Shown piece after piece: positions 35,470-45,322 of a stretch of DNA of 45,322 bases. A program made the translations under genes and the position numbers. Source of the DNA: Intoshia linei (taxonomy: Eukaryota; Orthonectida; Rhopaluridae); contig LWCA01000168.1 in the NCBI GenBank assembly GCA_001642005.1, positions 1-45,322 on the forward strand, read 5' to 3'. How positions within the stretch are numbered: the first letter of the stretch is position 1; each line of letters starts with the position of its first letter. The notes under the pieces are model-generated. The model searched no databases, was not told the origin of the DNA, and was given only the letters and a program-made list of their open reading frames with translations.

Positions 35470-36554
35470 TCTATGTGGTTGTTTGATAAATTCTTTTCAG
35501 ATTTATAATATTAAACGTATATATTACTTGTAATTATATAATGAAATACAAAATTGAAATTCTATTCCGCTTATGAAATGTATGATTAAAATTTGGACAT
35601 TCAAGAATTTTGTTTAGTACTTTGATTGACAAATTGGCAGTTATTACAGGCCTTTTCATTAATGTCTTTTGTTCTATTGTAACACGCCCATTTTTTTGTT
35701 GTACATTATTTAGGACAATTATTTCATGTAACGTGGTATAATATCGCAAACAATATCAAGCACAAAAATTGAACGGTTAGTCAACATTTATACATATTGT
35801 AATAATATTTAGTTGTTTTATGTACTTATTTCAATTAACATTATGATCCCATATCAGTGCCGTTGCATATCAGTGTTCATTTTTTACATTATTAATTTTT
35901 TAATTATTTGGATTTCATTGTTTATAGCGGTAGTGTCTTTTAATCAATTAATTTCATTATTTATGATAATTAATGATATGTAAATTAGAACAAAATTTAC
36001 TTTTATTATTTTAAATTTGCCGAACCAGTCGACTTTATCTATATAATTAATCAGATTATCCGTTATAATGTGAATTATTAACTAAATGGTAATGTAGATT
36101 TTAATATAAAAAATTTTATTGGTGTGATAAATTATCACTGATAATGCATAATTTATGAACATATGAATTAATATGATAAATTTATCACCCTTTTAATGTT
36201 AGACTGTAAAGGTGCATTATTTCGATAATAAATTACTAATTGAATACAAGTGTTCATTTAATTCCTAGTGGGAATAGATTGTTTTAATTATTTATACATT
36301 TAATCCCAATAAACTCAATGGAATTTAAATATCGAAATTAATTAAAAATGTGTAATTTCATTAGAAATAATATTGAAAATTTATTTTAAATGTTCTTTTA
36401 ATGCAATTTAAAACATTCATATTACAAAGTCTTTGTTCATTCTACGCCCAGTCATTGATCTAATTTTTTTGGGTTTATTTAGCATATTTTTAATTCCATG
36501 TTGATTTTTATCGTCTAATAGTAAGATAAATTATTTATTTCATGAAATATAATA
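35470..36554. promoter_or_regulatory. AT-rich region upstream of the Wnt gene
   Basis: Presumed Wnt promoter and intergenic DNA. The minus-strand ORF at 35534-35749 has no motif and no splice relation to the Wnt exons. Around 36110-36190, copies of GATAAATT/TTATCA alternate in both orientations, but I can attach no known element to them. Confidence 0.35.
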
Positions 36555-37111
36555 CAGGCTAATTCCTCGTTGACGGAATAAATGAATTTGAAAAAAAATC
36601 TCATTCTCTTAAAATGAGGATTTTTTTTGGAAAAATATTCTCGTTAATGGAATTTTTTATAAATAATGTATACATTAAACATAAGATAAAAAACTTTTAA
36701 TTTTTTTTCGATGATTTATATTCCATGTTTGCCTTGGGGTCCAAAAAAATAAATATTTTGAAATGAAACACTATTGAACCGGGAACCAATGCATTAAAAC
36801 AATTAAAAAATGGAAATATTTTTATTTTCATTCCATTTAACCTATACTGGCAGGTTATTTCATTTCACATAATAAATAATCAAGCATTATTATCATCATT
36901 AATCGAGAAAATAAAATATTTTACGTATCTAAAGCTTTTAATTTGACCCGAAAAAGTTTTAGTATAATTATGATGCTAGTCATTTTAAGTTAAATGTATA
37001 TATAAATATTTAATATATTTAATGGAATTTTTCTACTTTAGAAATATTAAGTCCGTTAATCAGGAATTTTTTACCGTTAACGATAATTTCCGTTAAATAG
37101 GAATGAGCCAG
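36555..37111 (+). mobile_element. Non-autonomous pogo-type MITE with TA target duplication
   Basis: This 557-bp element starts CAGGCTAATTCCTCG and ends with the complement of CTGGCTCATTCCTATTT. The imperfect inverted repeat extends over about 24 bp through ACGGAA. TA dinucleotides flank both ends (36553-36554 and 37112-37113). CA/CT-starting termini with TA duplications fit Tc1/mariner-pogo elements. There is no ORF. Its right end matches, inverted, the left end of the transposase-carrying copy at 43863 onward. Confidence 0.75.
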
Positions 37112-37113
37112 TA

Positions 37114-38536
37114 ATAATACTAGTTTCAATACTCATTTACTGTATTCTTAAATGATTATGGTGGGTTAATGTTACATTTTACCCTATTTTTGGTTCATGA
37201 CTAATGATTTCATGCTGATTAAGAAATTTTTCCTGTACTGTATTTCTTTATTTACGAAATTAGCTTTACTGTTATGTATATTTATGTACTTCGTACAAAC
37301 ATCATCCACATACACATACAACTGTACCATCTGTAATTTTTTTTAAATTCTAGGGCTATTTTCATTTAAAAAAAATGGTAATCAGGGGTTTTGACCGTGA
37401 AAATTATTTTTCACTAAATTATTTTTTCGTTAAGATGTAAATAGGAATTTCGCAAATTGCAAGTTCCCGCCAAATTTAAGTCGAAAGTTTAGAATCTAAA
37501 GTTACATTATTTAGATTCTAAACCGTGATGACGATAATGGTCTTAATCATAACTACTAAATATATAGGACCATAACGTCTATAATTATAATTACTCAATG
37601 TTGTATATTTGTTCAGTAAATCATCTTGCCGTGATTTGAAAATGTTGACACTAGCTTTTGATTTAGAATTTAAAGTTCTCTAAAATTTTGAATTAATATT
37701 TCATAATTTATCGGCTTTGACAAATGTCTGTTTTTATAGGAATTAGGGCAGTAGAGAGGAGATATGGTGTAATATGGATGGATATTTTTAACATATTTCT
37801 GTTTTCACTGTTTTATTATATATTTTTCATTTTTTTATTCATAATTACAATTTTAACATTAGTTCTACACTTATTCCATTATTAAAGTTTCTTATTTAAT
37901 TTTATTGATTTATTAAAACTGTTAGTTTCATAATGGTATGAGTAAAGATTATTTTTTGGGCGACCCTCTTAATAAATTATTTTCACATTTATCTCACCAA
38001 GCAAATTGAATCTGACACCCTTGTTCAAAACTAAATCAACAACATTGATTTTAAATAACTCCACACTGGTCAAAACCAATATATTAATTATATATATAAT
38101 TCTAATTATTTACATTGAGATAATTGTCTGTATCATCATCGCAAACGTAATTTGCAAATTTTGAACTTACATTTAAATTAACAGTTTCATCTATAATTTG
38201 AATTTTTAATATCTGAAAGATATAAGTTTCATGTGAAATGTTAAATATATAATTAGATTCAGAAACAGACCAAAGTTTTTTTCATAATTTGAAATGGAAT
38301 TTTATACATTATAAATATACGTGGACTGTTTTGAAAAATTATTTTTAAAACCCAATCTATGATACGATTATTTGGTTACTCATTGGTAAATTATTCGTTA
38401 TTATTCGAAAACTGATTTTTTTAATTTTCAAATAATCAGGCTTGGTGTATCGCTAGGACAGAGTAGAACCTAACAAGCTCGAGGCAACTGATAATGAAAA
38501 ATAGGCCCTAAAGAAATTTACAAACGATTGTAGTGT
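37114..38536. repeat. Intergenic AT-rich DNA with a partial copy of the foldback repeat
   Basis: About 37310-37425 matches 5818-5920 (CTGTACCATCTGTAATTTT, GGGCTATTTTCATTT, GACCGTGAAAATTATTTTTC) and so is another fragment of the family at 4640 and 30310. A perfect inverted repeat TTTAGAATCTAAA...TTTAGATTCTAAA lies near 37488-37522. No gene signal. Confidence 0.5.
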
Positions 38537-39127
38537 ATTATAACTAGTGTTGGCAATCAATAATTTATCGATAAATAATTTTTTATCGATAAATTTTTGA
38601 ATATTTTTAATATCTATTATTTTTTATTTTATTACCGCCAAAATAACAAATAAAAAATCTAAAGTATGGAATTATTTTACATTAGTAAATAGTAATGAAG
38701 TTAAATGCACAAAATGCTATAAAATTGTAAAATGTTCAGGAACTACAAGATTATGTTATCACGTTAAAAATGTTCACAGCATTAATTTGAACGAAGATAC
38801 AAACCAAACAAAATTGCGAAGGATAGATTTTCTTGTTATTAATGAATTGATGGAAGAAGAGGTATCCAAAATAGCAGCCATGGATAATTTCTCATTTAAT
38901 AGAATAGCAAAAAGCGATTTTATTCATTTCATCATTATATAACTAAGAATAGATCCAGAATATCACCCGATGCTGTTAATGCTTTGGTGTTTTTGAAATT
39001 CTATTTTATAAACAAAAATAAATAATATAATAGTTGTAATTCATTTTTCAATTAAATTAGTTTATTATTTTTTATCGATAAATTGTCGATAAAAATATTT
39101 CGATAAATTGCCAACACTAATTATAAC
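38537..39127 (+). mobile_element. Internally deleted hAT element with a perfect 8-bp target duplication
   Basis: The element covers 38545-39119 (575 bp). It begins TAGTGTTGGCAAT and ends ATTGCCAACACTA. ATTATAAC is present on both sides (38537-38544 and 39120-39127), the 8-bp duplication expected of hAT transposons. Inside, from about 38633, an open frame encodes a BED-type zinc finger (VWNYFTLVN, CTKCYKIVKC, LCYHVKNVH), then a truncated transposase N-terminus (MDNFSFNRIAKSDFI). After a stop and frame change it resumes with SRISPDAVNALVFLKFYF, the usual C-terminal end. The catalytic middle is deleted. Several TATCGATAA motifs sit near both ends and may be transposase binding sites. Confidence 0.88.
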
Positions 39128-39370
39128 TCTTAGCCATTTCTTGACTTGACATTTTAAATTTAACACACAAAATAGTTATAATATCCAAAAAAATAATTTT
39201 TTAAATGCTTAATTTGGTAAAATGAGGGGCCACTTTACAAAAATGTTGTTGAGCCCACTCAAAAATTGTATCGGATACGGTCGGTACTGTCTAAGGAAAT
39301 CATATTATGTATAACACGAAAAAAATTAAATTAAATTTTATTAACATCAATATATTAAAATGTAAAGTGG

Positions 39371-42300
39371 TCAATATGTGCCTACGAAAAATAAACCATT
39401 TGGAGAAAGAATAGTGTATTTATTTAAAATTAAAAATAAACCTGGTAAAACGGTTTTAATAATTTTAACGTTTGGTAATATCCACATTTTTTTGGAAGAG
39501 TCATATTTACAAAATTGTTTAATTTTGTCAATTTCAAAATAATTTGAATCGGGGCGCAAGCATGGTTGGATTTTTTCAATTATTTGCTATACAAATATTA
39601 TTGTAAAAATTATGTATTATACAAAATATTCAATATATTATCAGTTATTAACTTGAATATATAATAATAATGTAAGTAAGGATACATATTATAATATACA
39701 ATATATGTATATTACCAGTCACGTCAAAAGGTGTGTTTTCGTGTTAAAAATGCACACTTGACGTTTATTTTTACACACTTCAAAAATGAAAATATTACAT
39801 TTAAAAGTTGCTCATTTTTTTCACTAGCTTTATACTCTTCCATTAATTTTTTGAAACTAATTTTAGTTTTTTCCTTGAAATTGGTAAAATTTTCTTCAAC
39901 ATTTACATTCTAAAATATGCATAAAAATTGAATTTTCAAAATAATTAAAAACTAATTTTGTTAAAATTATACCAAATCATTGGCACGTTGCAATTGTTTA
40001 ACCTTTTCTCGTAGTTCATTTTGTAAATTATCTATGATATTAACCATCATTTCTTCTCCTTCAATTGAATTTAATGCATCTATAAATACACATGTTCAAA
40101 TCATTAATTCACATAAATAATGATGTGAATATATGGAGATGTATGGACAGACAGAAGGTTAATAAGACTTCCCAAATTTTTATCTGCGAACCAGTATCGG
40201 TTCGTGAAAATTTTTTTTGGAAAAAATAGCAAATAAAACTACTAAATAAAAAATTAATATTAATATTAATATTAATAAATATTATAATTATTAAATATAT
40301 ATTATCGTATTTTTTTAATTTTGTCTAATAATTTCATTATTTTACAGTAAATTACCGGAAAGTGTGGGAACCCCTGAGTTAAAATATTAAACAAAATGGT
40401 ATCAAATCGTGCTGCGGGCCGTGTTGCACAAATCTATTAGACAGCAGTTTATTTTCCTAAACCATAAAAATGTTACCAATAATTTGTTGTTGTTTTTGCT
40501 CTGCATATGTAAGTTTCTTTTTATGCTGTAAAATCGCATCTTGGTCGTTTGCTTTTTCTCCTCCAATCAATTTTTCTTCAAGTTCAGTCAACCTTAAAAA
40601 AATATTTACATATATAAATATATTTTATATTTTATATGAGGGTGGCTTCAAAAACATGACGAATGAGAACCAAAAAATACATTTTACCAATTTAACGGGC
40701 CGCAACATTAAAAAATATACTCCAAAGGCAATTATAAATTTAAAAAGGAAAAATTTCACAGATTAATCAGAAAATTATTACGGGTATTTAGTGATTGTGA
40801 TTTCCCGGGAAATTAAAAATTAAATTTTACGGGAAAAATAAAAAATTTTTATTCATATATAGTATAGAACCATTAAAAATTTTAGAGACCTTAAATAATT
40901 TTAGAAACAAAAATAAATTTAATTAATGAAATAACACGAATCTAGATTGAAATTTACAAATTTAATTAGAAAAAAGTTTATCTATTTTATATAGTTTTAT
41001 AAAAGTGTTTCAAAACACACATAATATTGATAGATTTGTCTTTTAAACGCGTTCTACGTTTTGTAACGAAATTAGAAGCAGTAAAGAAGTTTCTTTCATT
41101 TTGTGTTGACGTAGGTTAAACGGTCATAAGGGATTCCTTTAATTTTAACAATCTTGATGACAGCGTTTCAGTTCGTAACAACTCATAATATTTTTCAAAA
41201 TAATATTGGAAAAAGAGGATAATTCCCTTAATCGTTAGTAATTTGTGGTTGGTATAAAAGCTTTTTAAAAAAGTGTTGGACAAAGGATATTTTTCCATTA
41301 AGGGCTGGAAAATTAAATTTTTTATTTGTGGTTTGATGAAGTGGATTTTTTTCATAAGATTTCGTAAAATCGGATTTTTGAAAAGAATATTACACCAATT
41401 AAAATTATAATTAATGTTTTATCAAGTCATAATATTAAAAAAGGTCCCAAATGTTAGAATTAGTATCGTAAAGTACAAAAAGTAAGAATTTGAGAATAAT
41501 TAGTACAGAAACAGAATTATTTCTAGAAAATATTAATTAATGCTAGGTAGTAAGCTAAGTAAATCAATCTTTTCAAAATATTTATTAAACAATTTTGCGA
41601 CCCGCACAATTTGATCTGATTGGACGCATGCGACCCGCGGGCCACGCTTTGGACCACCCTGTTTTTTATTATACTCAGTGTTTAAAAATTTGTAAAAAAA
41701 TTTGTCATTGCTACCCACTTTTGGTCACAAGTTGTGAAGTTTTGAATAACAACACTTAATACCACAAAGAAATGTTTTATCCATGAAGGAAGTCTCGCAC
41801 TCAATTTTAATTTTTTTATTATTGGTACTAATTATTACTACTACAACACGCAATTCATATTAAGAAATATGCAAATCGGGTGTTATTTGTATACATTGTA
41901 TGTTGCATACAATGCATAACCATGAAATTTATAACGATATTCGTAAATCTTTTTTTAAATGAAAGATAATTTTATTGATCCCTCCATGCACTTGTTGCAT
42001 AATTACAATGTACATAATCAATCGGGGAAAAAATTGGGGGAAATTGTTCTAAGCTAATAATTACCCTGATATGATTGTGTTTATAATGTATTTCGGCGAA
42101 CCTGGAACCAATAACTTATTGAAAAAATAAATGAATCTTTAAATATTTTTAAATTAATATCAAAATTCTTAAAATTGTATATAATAATTACAGCATTACT
42201 AAAGTGATTACACTACATTACACTATACAATTTACACGACATTGGTGGAACATATACAAGCGTAAGCACAATAACGGTAAAATTTAATTAAAATTAAAAT

Positions 42301-43798
42301 ACCTTTGCAGTGCTTGTTGACTATCAAATTCTGTAACTTCAGATTCACTAATCTAAGGGAAATACAATGTTTATACACTTTATTTAAATTTTAATACCGT
42401 TTTGAATGAATTATCATCATCAGATATAACTTTTGAAGAATTTTTAACTTTGGATATTTTTGTATTATAAGAACGATTCAATCTTTGAATTTCATCCTGT
42501 AACCTTTCCTTTGAATATTTCATATGATTATAATCATCTTTTATTGCACTCAATTTTTGTTCATATTCCTAATAAATGAGATTTATAATTTTTACAATAC
42601 AAATGAAAAATAATCTACTAAATACTACCAAGAGACGTTATTACCTTGCATGAAAAGTGTACTATTTGCATATTAGTTGTACTATAAAAAACAACGGAAC
42701 AGTATATTATTTTTGTATAGTGTAAATTGTTTAGGTATTAACTAGGGTTTCCCAAATTTTTCGAACCCATGACGCCATTAAGACCATACATTTTTTATTA
42801 TTCAAATAAATAAATATTCCCCACACCTGAACTAGGCCGTGTTATTTGAATTGTTATTATTATTTGATTATTTCAAATAATAATATTCAATTGTACCGTT
42901 TAAAATAAAAGAACTTTAAACCTTTTTTTGTAGTTTTCATATTTCTTATCATATAAATACGCCCACAGAGCGTAAACTTAATGATTAATAACATCAAAGT
43001 AAAAATGAAGAATTGTTAATTAAAAAAATTTAAAAAAATCAACACTAACTACAGTAATTAACACTGCTGTTATTATTAGCATACCACTCTCATAATAATA
43101 ATAATCTGTGATATTACATTTTTTATTAATTTAATTTGGTCTTCCAATTGTTCATTTAAATTATCATCTTTGAGGAATGTATTTGATTGCATTGGTGTAA
43201 TCGGTTGGTTTGAATCACTAATTTTAATTTTGGTAATATTTTCAATTTGAGAATGGTTAGACAACAATTCCCGTAAACGTTCAATTTCCATTTTGTATTC
43301 TCTTAATAGTGTGTCTTTGGGATCTTCATTAATGACTGGTTTATTTTTAATATTTTTTGCTCGATTGGCGTAGCGTAGGGTAGATAAAGTTTCACCATAA
43401 TTTACATCAGCGGGTGAAACACATGCAATCATTAATGTTTTTGTGTTTCCACCTAGTGAATCTTGTAAAAGTCGAGTCAACTTTGCATCACGGTAAGGGA
43501 CCTAAAATTTTATCTTAAACTTTAAAATTCTAGAAGATTGGTTTGAAATTTTAAAAAATAGTATGTAAAAATCAATTTTAAAGTAAATTTTTTGTTTAGT
43601 TCATGAAAATATTTATATTTATTGATATAATATAATAGAATCATTTGATATGATAGATATATAAGGGCGTTCAGAGTAGATTTTAAATTAATCTTACATG
43701 TTTGCATTTTGGATCAACCAGAGATGAAATAACATTTCCTAAAGCAGACAAAGATAGATTAATCTTTGTGGCTTCTTTTAATCTTTCTCCAATTGCTC
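39371..43798 (-). CDS. KIF17: Kinesin-2 heavy chain, KIF17/OSM-3 type, end of motor to tail (5' partial)
   Basis: Homodimeric kinesin-2 that drives transport in cilia and dendrites. Nine exons join in frame: 43698-43798, 43118-43501, 42398-42568, 42303-42352, 40477-40592, 39973-40079, 39799-39909, 39442-39586 and 39371-39381 (stop TGA), about 398 residues. The first gives [19 protein letters not shown] and the second [37 protein letters not shown] and [13 protein letters not shown], the kinesin-2 neck. Then come coiled coils, [18 protein letters not shown] in exon 5, and [12 protein letters not shown] and [14 protein letters not shown] in exon 8. NEDPKDxLLREY and the EEKLIGGE block point to KIF17 rather than KIF3A. 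The last exon is only 11 nt and adds GTY. The ATP-binding part lies upstream, beyond the pogo insertion and the window edge. Confidence 0.92.
40080..40476. repeat. KIF17 intron with a hAT-like terminus and an ATTAAT microsatellite
   Basis: A TAATAT/ATTAAT tract runs at about 40252-40277. At 40359-40378, GTGTGGGAACCCCTG resembles a hAT end and is followed by a GC-rich patch (GCTGCGGGCCGTGTT near 40411). The rest is AT-rich. Confidence 0.45.
40593..42302 (-). mobile_element. Decayed hAT transposase relic within a 1.7-kb KIF17 intron
   Basis: On the minus strand at about 41015-41095 the translation reads [20 protein letters not shown], the C-terminal dimerisation motif typical of hAT (ZBED-like) transposases. 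A minus-strand ORF at 41116-41355 may be further upstream transposase, though I recognise no motif in it. A GC-rich patch at 41623-41668 (GACCCGCGGGCCACGCTTTG) looks like a terminal region. Clear terminal inverted repeats and target duplications were not found, so the limits are unknown. Confidence 0.6.
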
Positions 43799-43862
43799 CT
43801 AGTATACTATATTAATTTTGTAACACATGTACATTGTACAATGTATATTATAATACACTATG

Positions 43863-45322
43863 CAAAGGCTAATTCCTCGTTAACGGAAAAAAATTCCTGA
43901 TTAACAGACTGTGAATTTTTCTCAAGTACCAAAATTCCGTTAAATTTTAATTTAAAATTATATCATCATAATTTTTAAAAATATCAGACTACTCGACGGA
44001 AACAGTTTTCATAAATCTCAATTTATTATTAATTCAACTTATATATTGTTAATGGTATTATGTGGTTATAAAATATAATACATAAAATATTTTGGATTAT
44101 AAATAATTAAACCGGGAAATGAATACTTTGATTCTGATTAATATTAATTACATTAAACTTTGTAATCCTATTTACCTTAATCCTGTTAGTTAGACATCAA
44201 TCAGACACCGATTATTCTTGTTTCATTATTATTAATTTAACATAAACAATTCATTTAATTTGATTTTAAACAATACACTGACAATAATAAAAATCAAAAT
44301 TAGAAAATCATTTTCTCTACAACAAAAAAAACAAATTTTGGATAATATCAAAATATACCAACAAAAATTTGTCTATAAAAAGTAGTCTTGCATCGTTAAC
44401 TGTTTCAGATATTAAAAAAAACGAAAAAAAGATTCTTAAACAATTTAATAAAAACACAATTATTGGAAATAAAAATAACAGTAAACGCATTATTAGCTTA
44501 GATAATGTAAAATTTGATACAGTTCTGATCAGTAAATTATTTTATTTCAGTGAGTGGATACGTAATAAAAAAACAAGCAAAACAACAAGATTTTAAAAAA
44601 AAAATGAATAGCGAAGATTGTGGTGGATTAAAAAAGTTCAAAACCAGTGATGGATGGCTAAGATCAATCAAACGTAGGTATGATATATCCTATAAAACGT
44701 TGTCTGGTACCAAAGCATCATTTAGTCAAAATGATTTCTTTCATAATTTCAAAGATAAATTAATTGAGTATGAAACATAAAGGACATTTTTAATGCCGAT
44801 GAAACTGCACTATATTATAAAAAATTGCCTACGAAAAGTTACATCTTTAGTGCACAGGAATCTACTAAAAAGATTAAAGATAATAAAAATATAACAATAA
44901 TATTATTTAACTGTACTGCTCTTGGTGAAAAAATCAAACCGTTATTCATTGGAAAAAGTGTCAAACCACAGTGTTTCAAGGGATTAAATATGAATGAACA
45001 ACCTTCCTATTATGAAAGTAATTCAAAAGCATGGATGAAAAGTCGAATATTTCAAGATTATATAAATAATTTAAATAATTTATTTTACAAAACTAATAGA
45101 AAGGTTCTTATTTTGATAGACAAGGCTACATGCCATTCTGAAATGAAACTATCTAATGTTGAGACAATGTTTTTACCTGCCAATACTACATCCTTGTTAC
45201 AACCATGTGATCAAGGTGTAATCTGATCGTTTAAGTGTATTTATACACAGATATATATTAGAAATTTAATTAACAAAGAAAACCTTAAAATCAAAAATAT
45301 GAGAGGAATCACTATTCTTGAC
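43863..45322 (+). mobile_element. pogo/Tigger-type transposon copy with decayed transposase, runs off the window
   Basis: The left end (GGCTAATTCCTCGTTAACGG, from about 43867) matches the inverted right end of the MITE at 36555-37111 and stays similar for roughly 120 bp. Coding pieces of a pogo-family transposase follow from about 44369 on the same strand. The element sits just upstream of the first visible KIF17 exon, so it is probably in an intron of that gene. The right terminus lies beyond 45322. Confidence 0.8.
44369..45322 (+). pseudogene. pogo/Tigger transposase, frameshifted and interrupted
   Basis: DDE transposase of a pogo-type element. Pieces in order: LTVSDIKKNEKKILK (44390-44450), the end of the Psq-type DNA-binding helix; then in another frame VSGYVIKKQAKQQ, and FKTSDGWLRSIKRRYDI, a CENP-B/Tc5-type helix-turn-helix (about 44550-44780). 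A frame change near 44777 leads to DIFNADETALYY, with the first catalytic Asp, then LILIDKATCH with the second Asp and LLQPCDQGVI with the third. A TGA at 45224 interrupts the usual VIRSFK motif, as if CGA had mutated to TGA, and the frame continues beyond. All three catalytic Asp survive, so decay looks fairly recent. The switch near 44550 follows a TTTCAG and could be an old intron. Confidence 0.85.

Noticed and set aside
35534-35749. ORF considered as the Wnt N-terminus
   Set aside because: It lacks a signal peptide, whereas the exon at 35408-35469 gives one and joins in frame.
41533-41718. Minus-strand 61-residue ORF
   Set aside because: It covers the GC-rich terminal region of the hAT relic rather than a gene.

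Overview
The window is nuclear DNA of an invertebrate animal. It is strikingly AT-rich, gene-dense in places, and littered with decayed DNA transposons. The genes are metazoan: a Wnt ligand, non-muscle myosin II, kinesin-2, MYLIP/Dnr1, Mediator and TFIIE subunits, and an NDUFB9 subunit. An arthropod is my best guess. The reasons are a Dnr1-like MYLIP with a long low-complexity insert in its FERM domain and a transposon-borne ORF family I associate mainly with arthropods. I cannot exclude another phylum. The most distinctive genomic trait is intron size: of 44 complete introns I could define by reading-frame continuity, 20 are 34-45 nt long.

Left part (1-6441): on the minus strand lie the motor-domain exons of a myosin II heavy chain (its 3' part runs off the left edge) and a complete four-exon ribosomal protein eL42 gene. 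A repeat-rich stretch with a foldback structure (about 4640-5930) follows. A piggyBac-type element with TTAA target duplications occupies 6442-9433; it carries no recognisable transposase. Middle-left (9434-16493): a complete NDUFB9 gene (+), copies of a hAT-like repeat, the C-terminal half of a GPCR (-) and the 5' half of COPB2 (-). The last two are both cut off near a single N at 14457, which looks like an assembly junction.

Middle (17523-28086): a complete TFIIE-beta gene (+) converges on a four-exon, 787-residue gene (-) built from a pogo/CENP-B-type transposase. That protein keeps its DNA-binding domains but has lost two of three catalytic acidic residues, so it is probably domesticated. 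A complete Dnr1/MYLIP E3 ligase gene (-) follows. Right part (30081-45322): MED21 (+) converges on a divergent Wnt gene (-). Next come a pogo-type MITE with TA duplications, an internally deleted hAT element with a perfect 8-bp duplication, and the neck-to-tail exons of a KIF17-type kinesin-2 (-). A decayed pogo/Tigger transposase copy, apparently the parent of the MITEs, sits upstream of the first visible kinesin exon and runs off the right edge.

The genes are ordinary eukaryotic single-gene units with no operon logic. Three themes unite the window: extremely small introns, introns and intergenic gaps inflated by DNA transposons, and one transposase apparently turned into a host gene. All exon boundaries were placed by hand from reading-frame continuity, GT/AG signals and remembered family motifs; no search or transcript data were available.
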